Positions 43,989-53,867 of a stretch of 64,000 nucleotides of DNA are shown here, piece by piece. A program made the position numbers and the translations under genes. Position 1 is the first letter of the stretch, and each line of letters begins with the position of its first letter. Source of the stretch: Malachius bipustulatus (taxonomy: Eukaryota > Arthropoda > Insecta > Coleoptera > Melyridae). The stretch lies in assembly GCA_910589415.1 (NCBI GenBank), contig OU342637.1, positions 41,074,162-41,138,161 on the forward strand, in the 5' to 3' direction. Below the pieces are notes generated by a model. That model saw only the letters and a program-made list of their open reading frames with translations. It was not told where the DNA came from and did not search any database.

Positions 43989-44520
43989 TAAGAACAGAGA
44001 CACTGAACAGGGTACCGCTACACCCAAGGGATCGTACAGAGCGGGCAGGTCGACAGAGACCGCGTTGTACGAGCTGACTGAAAAGATTCAGGACACTCGG
44101 GAGTACAAGGAAATCGCCATTTGCGCCTTTGCAAAAAGAGGAGTAGATAACACAACATCCTAATGGATTCAGAACATGTTGTCTACAAGAATAGTTGAAA
44201 CCAATGTGGGCAAGAACACCATCCAGATAAATACAACTAAAGGATGTCCACAAGGAGGGTGCTATCCCCCCTTCTGTGGAATCTGGTCGTTGACGAACTA
44301 CTCGGGCTACTCACCGAGAACGGCATTACCTGCATTGGGTATGCCGATGACATCGTCATAATGGCCAGAGGTAAATTTGAAGGTACTCTCTGCGACATTA
44401 TACAGAGAGGGTTAAATATAACCCTGAAATGGTGCCAGGAAGTAGGACTAAACATCAACCCTACAAAAACAACACCTGTACCATTCACAAGAAGACTAAA
44501 GCTTCCAAAACTCAAATTCA
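43989..44520 (+). pseudogene. Copy 2: RT core
   Basis: TTKGCPQGGCYPPF (QGGVLSP motif, shifted by one base), LLWNLVVDELLGLL, GITCIGYADDIVIMARG (intact YADD) and LKWCQEVGLNINPTKT. Compared with copy 1, a segment around FLDIEAALDN is deleted between 44130 and 44131. Ends at CTCAAATTCATATG where the second hairpin is inserted. Confidence 0.82.
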
Positions 44521-44524
44521 TATG

Positions 44525-45530
44525 AAATAAAAATAAAAATAAAATAAAAAGGCACGGTGGGTTAGACTTGCGCCATAGGATACACCCCAGACAGCCATAA
44601 TGCATGCCAAAAATGAGTGCAGTGCCCCCCGGTGTGCATGAAGTAGGTACAGCCCCTACTAGGCGTTGCTAGACAAAAGATGAATGACATGTTGTCAGAC
44701 AACATGCCATCCATTTATGTTGTGCTGTGAGCAGAGGCGGAAATTGTAGACACGTGTTTCGTCCTGTTTGGGACTCTTCAGTACAATGTATCTACCAACA
44801 CACAGCACAGTTTAGATCACGGATCCCGTGAGCAGAATGCAATGAAATAAAAATAAAAATAAAATAAAAAGGCACGGTGGGTTAGACTTGCGCCATAGGA
44901 TACACCCCAGACAGCCATAATGCATGCCAAAAATGAGTGCAGTGCCCCCCGGTGTGCATGAAGTAGGTACAGCCCCTACTAGGCGTTGCTAGACAAAAGA
45001 TGAATGACATGTTGTCAGACAACATGCCATCCATTTATGTTGTGCTGTGAGCAGAGGCGGAAATTGTAGACACGTGTTTCGTCCTGTTTGGGACTCTTCA
45101 GTACAATGTATCTGAAGAGGACGAAACACGTGTCTACAATTTCCGCCTCTGCTCACAGCACAACATAAATGGATGGCATGTTGTCTGACAACATGTCATT
45201 CATCTTTTGTCTAGCAACGCCTAGTAGGGGCTGTACCTACTTCATGCACACCGGGGGGCACTGCACTCATTTTTGGCATGCATTATGGCTGTCTGGGGTG
45301 TATCCTATGGCGCAAGTCTAACCCACCGTGCCTTTTTATTTTATTTTTATTTTTATTTCATTGCATTCTGCTCACGGGATCCGTGATCTAAACTGTGCTG
45401 TGTGTTGGTAGATACATTGTACTGAAGAGTCCCAAACAGGACGAAACACGTGTCTACAATTTCCGCCTCTGCTCACAGCACAACATAAATGGATGGCATG
45501 TTGTCTGACAACATGTCATTCATCTTTTGT
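44525..45530. mobile_element. 1-kb palindrome built of four copies of one repeat unit
   Basis: Two direct copies (44525-44842 and 44843-about 45112), each starting AAATAAAAATAAAAATAAAA and containing GGCACGGTGGGTTAGACTTG, GTTGTCAGACAACATGCCAT and CGAAACACGTGTCTACAATT (as complement), are followed by two inverted copies (about 45113-45353 and 45354-45530). The flanks AAATTCATATG and AAATCCATATG form an ~11-bp target duplication with one change. A related partial unit lies at 52978-53051. No coding capacity. Confidence 0.85.
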
Positions 45531-46985
45531 CAAATCCATATGCTTGAGCGAAGTGGATTTAGAATGGAAGGAAGAAGTTTAATTTCCAGGAGTAACACTA
45601 GACAAAAAAACTACTGTGGAACCAGCACCTGGACAAAACAGTAAGTAAAGCCACTACTATACTCATGGTGTGCAGGAGAATGGCTAGCAGAACATGGGGC
45701 TATAACCCACATATTCTGCGCTGGATGTACACCATGCTAGTGAGACCTATTGTCACATACGGAGCGGTTGCTTGGTACAAGAGAACTAAGCTAGCAACAG
45801 CTAGGAAAAAACTTGAGAAGATCCAGAGACTTGCATGTCTCTTCATCGCAGGAGCAATGAGAACGTGCCCAACCGCTGCGTTGGAAGTAATCCTGGATCT
45901 GACACCACTACATTTTGTGATAGAGAGAAGAGCTGGAGAAGCTCTACTTAGGATGTCAAGAGTAGGAATCAGTAGTGTACGGCGACCCTTGGGAGGCCAT
46001 GAGCGGCTCCTGACACTGCCAAAAGACAAAACTATTAAGATATTCAGTACAAAAGAGGAATGGAACAACACCTCCAGCTGTACTCTCAAAGAAGGTACGA
46101 TCAAATGGTACCCAGACGGCTCTAAAACTGTCGAGGGAACCGGGGCAGGAATCTATGGGCCACGCACCATGTACTCCAAACCAATGGGAAAATTCCCAAC
46201 CATACTACAAGAGGAATTACACGCAATAGAAGTATGTGCCCAAATAAACCTCAACAGAAACTACCAAAACAAAGAAATAGAAATATTGATGGATAGTCAA
46301 GCAGCCATAAAGACGCTAAGCTCTTCGACCATCAGCTCCAATATGGCTTGGGATTGCCTAGGAAAACTTAACGAATTAGGCAAGAAAAATAAAATTCACC
46401 TCAAGTGGATACCGGGCCATTCCGGAATCGAGGGAAACGAACGTGCCCACTCATTGGCAAGAAAATGAGCATCGACACCTTTCATAGGACCAGAACCATT
46501 CTGTGGCTTCGAAGATACTTTCTTCAAGGCATAATTCCAAAAGGAAGAAGAAAAACTGAGAGAAACCCATTGGAGGCTCTCAGGGTTGAGACAAGCCAAA
46601 GAACTTCTCGGGAACTTCAACCGAGAGAGGTCGAAGATACTCTTCAACCTCAGCAAGGAACGTCTCAGAACACTGTAACTTGAAACGGAACATTACAAGC
46701 TCAAGGAACACCTGAGGAAGTTAGGCATAGAAGAGAATGGCGTCTGCAGATTCTGCGTGAAAGGAGACAAGACATCATGTCACCTGCTGCTCAACTGCGA
46801 TGCGATAGAACTCAAAAGAAGTAATGTTCTGGGCCACCACCAGCTAGAGACAGGGAACTTACCGGACCTTGATCCTCTCAAAATCCTCAAGTTTCTCAAG
46901 GAAACGGACTTGGAGAGAGTGCTTCACTAAAGGGATTCCACACCAGGCGAAGAACAGTAGAGGGGATACAATAGATCTTTTAGGT
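45531..46985 (+). pseudogene. Copy 2: thumb, RNase H and 3' end
   Basis: After LEWKEE and a shifted FPGVTLDKK-like region comes a 267-codon frame: RRMASRTWGYNPHILRWMY, VRPIVTYGAVAWYKR, AALEVILDLTPLHFV, then RNase H with YPDGSKT (first Asp), Glu in LQEELHAIEV, LMDSQAAIKT and IPGHSGIEGNERAHSLAR. A TGA stop at 46466-46468 cuts the frame right after RNase H; the downstream LGHHQL region and zinc motif (FCVKGDKTSCHLLLNC) are in other frames. Confidence 0.82.
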
Positions 46986-46990
46986 CGCAG

Positions 46991-47177
46991 TAACTTGATC
47001 ACCCTCAAAGATACAAATACAAATAATATACTTTCTATATTTCAAGATGGCTGCTATATAATCAAAGATGGCTGATGGAGGAGCTGGTTCTAATCAAAAA
47101 ATATAAGCTAAGTACCTAACTATTGCTTTTCTGAATTCGGTTAGCAGGAACTCTACTGGTTAGGATATGCTGATATA
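46991..47177. other. Spacer to the mariner-like element
   Basis: AT-rich, includes a short repeated word CAAGATGGCTG/CAAAGATGGCTG near 47045-47070. No gene. Confidence 0.4.
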
Positions 47178-47961
47178 CAGGGTGTCTCTGAAAGGTGCGG
47201 AAAAAAAGCTACCACAAATTCCTGAGGCCTAAATAAGCCGATCTAACCCAACTTATCTCTGTCCAAAAGTGGATGATTTCGGAGATACAGGGTGTCAAAA
47301 GTTCAATTTGGTTTCCGTTTTTCTTAAATAACTTTTTTAATAATTGGTATATTTTCACAATATTCGGCTGGAGGGGCTTTTGTGGGGTGAAAAATTAAAA
47401 ACTGCAATCATTTTTATTGTAAAATTTAGAGGGCGCTACCTGCGGTACCTTGAACACATTCAAAACGAACTATCTTTTTTGGGCCACTCTGTATTTAACT
47501 TTTAAATAAAAATTCTTATTCTCCAATGTCTTTTACCAAAAAAAGGCATACGTGGTAAGAGTTGATTTGAGCAGACGTTTCTGAGATATCTGGATTTAAG
47601 AAAATAACTACGTGCATGGCCAGGCCTAAGTAAGTAATTGTATTAATTGAACACAATTTGAAGCAAAGGCGTTGAATTAAAATAACTGTCACTGAAAGCT
47701 ACAAAAAAAAACGACTAGGTACATAAATGTGGATTTAACTTTATAGGTACTTTAGTTAAAACAGTCAATAAGAGATTTATCAACAACAAAAATTTAGTTT
47801 AATTTAATAAAAAAAAAATGCTTTTATCAAAATTAAATGTTCAAAATGATTTCCATTTTCGTTTATACAAAGATTTATACGTTTTAAAAAATTAAATTGA
47901 ACTCTTTGGAGCATTTCGTGATCATTTTTAAAAACGTCCATTCCGGTTTCAATACGTCTCC

Positions 47962-48930
47962 TTAATTAACCTTCTGTATTTCCTGTGGCCTAGAATACAC
48001 AAGGGTTTTCAAAGTTCCCCATAAAAAGTAATCCATCGGTGTCATAGCAGGCGATCGAGCTGGCCAACTTGTGGGTGCATCATTGGCTCTACCTATCCAT
48101 CTATTTGGATACTGTTCGCTCAAATAATTACGTACATTTATCGAAAAATGTGGAGGAGCACCGTCATGCATAAACCACATTCATCTTTGAAGTTCCAAGG
48201 GCAGGGGATCAAACAAGTGTGGTAATTCGTTTTGCAGATGTTCCAAATAATTTTCGCCTTTAAGTCGAGGTGGTAAAATGACAGGACCAATTATGAAAGT
48301 GTCTATGATTCCTGCCCACACATTGATCTTAAACTCATGCTGATAATGGCTTACTTTTGATAAGTAATGGTTTACTTTAATCGCATGAGGATTTTCTCCA
48401 GCATAGACATGTACATTGTGCAAATTAGTTATGCCACTCCGCGTGAAACAGGCTTAATCTGTGAATAAAATTCCTTGTGTAAAGTTCCTATCCTGATTCT
48501 TCTTGGAAATGAACCGGCAGAAAGCTAGACGTGGTTCATAATCATGGGGTAAAAGGTCTTATACCCGTTCAACATGAAATGGGTGCAGTAATTGTTCTCT
48601 GGTCACCCTGTTAATAGTATCTTTGCATACACCTAGCTCTAAGCGCAATCGTCTGGTGCTGAGTTTAGGATTTTCTTCAATCCTATTTAAAATATCTTCC
48701 TCAACCTCTGTAGTTCTTATCGTATACGTGCACGACCTTAATTAATAGAAACAGGCGTAAGCCTACCTTGTTTCACGAAGACGTCTTTCATTAAAGGTTT
48801 TATGGTTTGGTAAACGACGATTCGGAAATCGTTCACTGATAATCTGCAAGATTCTAAACCATTTCCTTGGCAATATCCAAAAACCAATAACATATCGGTC
48901 ATTTCTTCATTAGTATACTGTACGGCCATT
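47962..48930 (-). pseudogene. Transposase, mariner/Tc1-like (DUF4817-type), broken
   Basis: Reading leftwards: MAVQYTNEEMTDMLLVFGYC with NDFRIVVYQTIKPL (N-terminal helix-turn-helix region), a degraded middle (about 48730-48430) with stops, then NVWAGIIDTFIIGPVILPP and ENYLEHLQNELPHLFDPLP, then FMHDGAPPHFSINVRNYL, EQYPNRWIGR and MTPMDYFLWGTLKTLVY. The HDGAPPH Asp and the PMDYFLWG Asp are 34-ish residues apart, as in mariner-type catalytic domains. The stop between LELQR and MWFMHD (48180/48181) and others upstream inactivate it. Confidence 0.8.
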
Positions 48931-49060
48931 ACTAAAGTAAATTTGAAAATTGTTTGCCAATTATTCCAGTGTATGCTTGAATTGTTTTTTTAGATTCGAT
49001 TTGACACCAATTACTTACTTGGTTTATAGTGACAGTGATCTCGTTGATGTAAATTCGTTA

Positions 49061-49352
49061 AGTGGGTCCCGTGGTGTAGTGGATAGAGCGTTCGTCCACC
49101 AGCCGGTAAGCCTTGGTTCGAAACTCACCAGCAGCCGAAAAGTATTTGTTGTGCTACTCGAGCCAAAATCGGGATGCACCTTGTGGAAGGCAATGGAAAA
49201 GCACCGCATAGTACTCTGCCTAGTAATACTTCTCAAATAGTGCCTTTCGGACTCTTCCGATAAAAAGGGTGGCCCCAAAAGAGTGAACTTCAACAGTACG
49301 CACACCACAGGCATATGTGAGAGGTATAGCTCACACCTGAAACCTGGTATGG
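49061..49352 (+). repeat. tRNA-derived SINE
   Basis: GTCCCGTGGTGTAGTGGATA with box A TGGTGTAGTGG at 49072-49082 and box B GGTTCGAAACTC at 49115-49126, 33 bp apart, is the internal RNA polymerase III promoter of a tRNA. A ~220-bp tRNA-unrelated body follows (GCACCTTGTGGAAGGCAATG, GCGTAGTACTCTGCC-like text). It has no clear poly(A) tail, and a target duplication was not resolved. A tRNA pseudogene with fused tail is the alternative. Confidence 0.7.
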
Positions 49353-49360
49353 CACTTTAA

Positions 49361-50077
49361 CACATTCACTGCCAGAGCATATTGGTGACGGTTGACAATG
49401 TACCGCCTTTTTTTTTTCTTGTAACCTGCTAATGTAATGTTTGTTTTAGCTAGTAGACACTAAACTAAGTTGAAATATAGCGTTTTTTGCAAAAAAAAGT
49501 AGGAACGCCCCAGGGGCGGTGCCGGCACAGGACAAGTAATTTGCATATTATACGGCCTGATATTTCTGTTCAAAAATTTTTTAAATATTGCACGGTGTAT
49601 GCTATATACGGACTGAGGCGTTCGCGACGTCTCACACCTGTATTATAGCACTCGCATAGGCGTTCTGTGCCATGTGCCGGTCAACGCCACTCGGGCGGTC
49701 AACATCATATTTTTGTTTGTTTTAATGTTTTGAAATATCTTTTGCCAAAAATGTATTTTAAAACTAAAGATTTTAAAACTAAAAACAGGATAAACATTGA
49801 TTGTATAATATAAACAACAAAAATACATAATGGGAAATTTTTTTCAATACAAAGTCCTCTACAATATGCCCCGACACCTGTAACAAGAAACCAAACTCAA
49901 CATGAGGAAGTTTAGACTTTACTAAAACCTCCTCTTAATAGAACGAACCGATCCAAACTGTCCTCATGAAATTATCCAACGTTCTATTGAAGGTATACAT
50001 GAACGCCTCTCGGGCGGTCGCGGAGTTTTTAGAGAAGTCGGGTGACCGCCTCTGGGGCGGTCCCGGCAGTGAATGTG
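49361..50077. mobile_element. TTAA-flanked MITE 1 (piggyBac-like)
   Basis: 13-bp inverted ends CACATTCACTGCC, with TTAA on both sides (49357-49360, 50078-50081). Inside are repeated GGGGCGGT-type palindromic words (CGCCCCAGGGGCGGTGCCGG near 49507; GACCGCCTCTGGGGCGGTCC near 50045). No transposase frame. The TTAA target is diagnostic of piggyBac transposases. Confidence 0.82.
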
Positions 50078-50449
50078 TTAAGTAAAATAATTTTAATTCA
50101 ATGCCTTCGCTTCAAATTGTGTTCAATTAATACAATTACTTACTTAGGCCTGGCCATGCACGTAGTGATTTTCTTAAATCCAGATATCTCAGAAACGGCT
50201 GCTCAAGTCAACTCTTACCACGTATGCCTTTTTTTGGTAAAAGACGTTGGAGAATAAGAATTTTTATTTAAAAGTTAAATACAGAGTGGCCCAAAAAAGA
50301 TAGTTCGTTTTGAATGTGTTCAAGGTACCGCAGGTGGCGCCCTCTAAATTTTACAATAAAAATGATTGCAGTTTTTAATTTTTCACCACACAAAAGCCCC
50401 TCCAGCCGAATATTGTGAAAATATACCAATTATTAAAAAAGTTATTTAA

Positions 50450-51020
50450 CACGTTAAGCGCCAAGCAGTATTTCCAATTTTTTTCTCGTGGGCCAACAAA
50501 ATTTTTCATTAGAAAATGTCAAAATAATAAGGGAACAATCATTAATTTTGATAAATTTTGTTTAATTTGATTGCTTTTTCAAAAAATCTGTGTCGGTCAC
50601 TGGTGACCGACATGGCCCACTGGGAACTGAATGACCAAGTATTACCCTAGCGGTCATATGACCGCCATAGGATATAGTGGTCTTTACCACATAACAGAGT
50701 TTGAATATTATAGAATAATTTTTTTTTTATAACCAAAGATTATAAGTTTATAGAATAAAACATATGTTGCTCGAACATGTTTCATATTTTCTTATTCAGA
50801 CTTCGGGAGCTAAAAAAAATCAAGCAAAGTAAAAATTCAAAGCCTGTCGATACCAATCTATCCTACTGGGCCATATCGGTCATGTATATACTACGCTACG
50901 CGTGTATAGTCGGTCAGCTGGCCTGGTAGACTAGTTTTGTTGGTCGGTCATAGGTGACCGCCATGGCCCTGTGGAAGAGTAAGCGGTCGGTCTCTAGTGA
51001 CCGCCATGGCGCTTAACGTG
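50450..51020. mobile_element. TTAA-flanked MITE 2 (piggyBac-like)
   Basis: 14-bp perfect inverted ends CACGTTAAGCGCCA, with TTAA on both sides (50446-50449, 51021-51024). The interior repeats GGTCA...TGACCGCCATGGC-type palindromes at about 50596, 50645, 50945 and 50990. Inserted in the right inverted repeat of the mariner-like element. No coding capacity. Confidence 0.88.
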
Positions 51021-51188
51021 TTAAGAAAAACGGAAACCAAATTGAACTTTTGACACCCTGTATCTCCGAAATCATCCACTTTTGGACAGAGATAAGTTGG
51101 GTTAGATCGGCTTATTTAGGCCTCAGGAATTTGTGGTAGCTTTTTTTCCGCACCTTTCAGAGACACCCTGTATAATAGTTATACAAAC

Positions 51189-52545
51189 CTATAGAGCCAC
51201 ATATCACTAGTAGATCTGTGACTGTAATCCTTGACAGGGTACTTTGACACTCCAATACAGGTACCTTCATTACCACGATTCTCTTTAACTATGAGAATTT
51301 TCCATTGATAACACCCGCTTCTGATTCCATGAACACTGAGTCCATATCCTCTACCACCAGATCCATGAACCAAAGTAAGGTTATTCTCGATCGTGCAGTT
51401 AAAGCATTTACTGGCGTCGAAGCCCATCTCGTGAACCGGAATATTGCCTTCAGTGTCACTATCGAGAGTTTCAGTTACAAAGGGAGGTGACGGATTCAAT
51501 TCACTGAGGTTGTTCCACATTTCTTGTCCCAGTCGGAGAAAGAGTCTATCGATTACGTATTGTTTTACTTCCGTTGAAATATCCGATTTTAAAGGTGGTA
51601 ACATTGTTTGCAACAACTGAACGATCAACAGTTTCGGTCGGAGTAATTTCAATTGATCTCGGTACGTAATGTATACTTTGGAAGATGCGGTTATTGATAA
51701 GAGTAATTTAAGCCAAGGTTTCGTGGACAGAAGTTTAAAAACGGTATCATTGCAAGTTATTATTCGCAAGAATAGCAGGAAATCACCGAGAATTCTGTTG
51801 TAATTCACAGTGCTCAACTTACATAAACTCTCATTGTACAATTTAACAATGTTTTTCAAACGTAAATAAAAGAGATCTATGACAGACTGTAATAATTTGG
51901 CATTCATGTTTTCAGCATTAGCACAACAAGATATTGTTATAATATACAACAGCCTTGTTGAGGCTACATTTGATAAATTGAAATTATCATTCAGATTTAT
52001 ATCACTTAGAGACATGAGATAATCAAGAAGACGATTGTTTATCACAAAGGCAGCATCTTCAAGCTTATAATGAAAGCTCAAAGCAAAAATTCCGTTCAAC
52101 AATAAAAACTTGTTTGAGGAGCCAATCAAGGAACCAGTAAGCTTAATGAGCAATCCAAATATCTCATGGTACAACTTCTGAATATCTCGTTTTAAAATGG
52201 CTGGAGATTCATCAATTTTATCCAAATAATGATATAAATAATGATCGTGACTGTCCAATCTTAAATTATAAAATCCAAAACATCCGGATAATATGTATGG
52301 TGTTACACAACTTAAAACGGTTGGTGATGGTTTTGTTGAAGAAAGTAACTGAAGTAAATAACTGAGGCCTGATTTTCGCATTTTCGCTCTATTTGCTTGC
52401 TCGTGCAAGATTTTATAGACACCCACCGGTGTGAAATCATTGCGGTCTGCTTTAAAAGTCTCGTGTCCAATCACATAATTCAGACAATTCTGACCTATTG
52501 ATTCAAAAGTGGAGCGAAAACTGGACTCTTTCGTAACATCCATTC
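51189..52545 (-). CDS. HERC1: HERC1 exon A (pre-SPRY region and first half of SPRY)
   Basis: Acceptor TTTTTAG/GA at 52547-52546; donor TATAG/GTTTGT with last exon base at 51189. The frame is open for 452 codons; MDVTKESSFRSTFESIG follows the two splice-completing bases, so the Met need not be a start. Residues about 1-370 form a helical region corresponding to the vertebrate stretch with VASTRLL, LGDFLVFLR (here LGDFLLFLRII) and SPKW..LL. From about residue 390, FDASKCFNCTIENNLTL, HGSGGRGYGLSVHGI, GCYQWKILIVKENRGNEGTC and HRSTSDMWLYR are the first strands of the SPRY domain, almost identical to vertebrate HERC1. Exon B completes the domain. The preceding exon was not identified with confidence. 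Confidence 0.93.
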
Positions 52546-52977
52546 CTAAAAATTTAAATTACATCAATATGGATACTACTATTACTTTTAAAACTTACGT
52601 CAGCATTCTCAAATAAATTTAAAGCTCGTTTACGTAACCGAGCATAATAACTAATCTAAAATTCAGTCAAGGCCCACTACTTTGAACTTTAATTCAATTA
52701 GACAAAAGTATTCAGCCACCTACCCACTTACCCAGTAATCAATCAGACATAATATCATCATTGGCACTGCAATACCTTCCATGTGAAAATTGTTAAACTT
52801 TTCAGGTCATGTAAGAGATCTGAATGGCTGATGCATCTTTTTTCTGACTTGAAGTTTGAAGTAGAAAGAATTTATTGGTCAATCATTTTACACAATTTTA
52901 GAATACGAGTTCCAAGGACAGTTGTAAATACAGGGTTAGACAAGAGATTATCACAAAACAATATGCCATTCATTGAT
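52546..52977. other. HERC1 intron upstream of exon A
   Basis: A possible 57-nt exon (52599-52655, minus) has an acceptor and a strong GTAAGT donor but does not match exon A in phase. Otherwise no coding motif. Confidence 0.4.
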
Positions 52978-53051
52978 GTCGCGCTGTGAGTCAGAGGTGG
53001 AAATTGTAGAGATGTGTTTGTCCTAATTGGGACTCTTCAGTACAATGTATC
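52978..53051 (+). repeat. Fragment of the unit that forms the 44525 palindrome
   Basis: GCGCTGTGAGTCAGAGGTGGAAATTGTAGAGATGTGTTTGTCC...GGGACTCTTCAGTACAATGTATCT matches 44745-44790 and its copies with several changes. It identifies a dispersed family. Confidence 0.75.
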
Positions 53052-53867
53052 TTATAAGCCGTTCACTTTTTATTGACGAAGTAGGAGTAATTCTTTATTT
53101 TCAAATAAACAAAAAATGTTAATGTAATAATTAAATTATGTCTAGTCTGTGATTCCTCATCCTCATTGCACCTACAAAATTTGAGATCTGACATCAATGC
53201 TGAAATTTAATATGACCTTTGCCGACTATTTAGAAATAAATCCACATATACCTACCATTGATTACTTTTGAGGCCCTGATGGTAGCTTCATTTTGCTGGA
53301 TTGGAGCTAATGAGGGGGGCAGGAGATCCTCATTAGTCGAAAAGGATGAATTTACTGTGTCAGGGAGACTTGATGCTTTTGGTATATGTAAATCGTCACC
53401 CCAGAGTTATCTTGGTCTATACGCCAAATTCTAAAGTGTTGGGAAATGGAACTTTTGTATTTCAAAGCGCATTACGCGGTAATAATAGAATAGACTTAGA
53501 AATTGCAAGATATGTAAGATTTATTTTTTCTACAGTATTATTAATAAGATTTGATAACTTAAATTTGGAACTGTATGCGTAATATCGATTTTTCAAAATG
53601 GATATAGAACAAAATGTGCTAGCTGCACTATCATTGCATTGTTTTCTGGATATAGAACAAAACATGAGGACATAGAACAAGGTAATTCTTTTCATCAATA
53701 TAGAAATAAAAGTATACCAGACCGGATATAAGACTGATTTATTTCATTTATTTTTGAACTCGAAAAAATATAATCTTTTTTTTTTAAGCTTTAAGTGTCT
53801 CGACAGCTAATTCTTTTAAGCTTAACTCGATCCAAGAATCATCTTTTCGAAAGAATAGAACTACATA

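Larger units (their letters stand above)
42370..46990 (+). mobile_element. RNase H-bearing non-LTR element, copy 2, with two hairpin insertions
   Basis: Starts inside the endonuclease (PTYVTKRSQDVIDVKLASF and PTLSDHRIIEF), runs through the pre-RT and RT domains, is interrupted by hairpins at 43438-43986 and 44525-45530, then continues to RNase H, the zinc motif region and a 3' UTR that ends CTTGATCACCCTCAAAGATACAAATACAAAT. It is collinear with copy 1 at 7467-10978. Decayed by stops and shifts, more than the copy at 36414. Confidence 0.88.
47178..51170 (-). mobile_element. 4-kb mariner-like element with ~500-bp inverted repeats carrying three nested elements
   Basis: Ends CAGGGTGTCTCTGAAAGGTG and its complement, bordered by TA (47176-47177, 51171-51172). 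The left inverted repeat runs to about 47700; the right one starts at about 50083 and is interrupted by a TTAA-flanked MITE at 50450-51020. Between them are a broken transposase gene (minus strand), a tRNA-derived SINE and another TTAA-flanked MITE. Without the nested elements it would be roughly 2.4 kb, close to the 2.17-kb elements at 33198 and 53868. Its right end lies 18 bp from the HERC1 exon A splice donor. Confidence 0.88.
6384..52545 (-). other. HERC1: HERC1 gene span visible in this window (8 coding exons)
   Basis: HERC1 is a giant HECT-type E3 ubiquitin ligase with two RCC1-like domains, a SPRY domain, a UBA domain, WD40 repeats and a C-terminal HECT domain. Eight exons here join in frame at GT/AG sites: A 51189-52545, B 29985-30219, C 29788-29913, D 26363-26543, E 26100-26297, F 25265-26044, G 17402-17684, H 6384-6675. 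Together they encode roughly 1150 residues, from upstream of SPRY to downstream of the UBA domain. The A-B intron is about 21 kb, the F-G intron about 7.6 kb and the G-H intron about 10.7 kb, all full of transposons; the D-E and E-F introns are only 65 and 55 bp. First and last exons are outside the window. Confidence 0.88.

Noticed and set aside
49062..49132. Functional tRNA gene
   Set aside because: Boxes A and B are good, but the acceptor stem does not close convincingly and the sequence continues into a SINE body.
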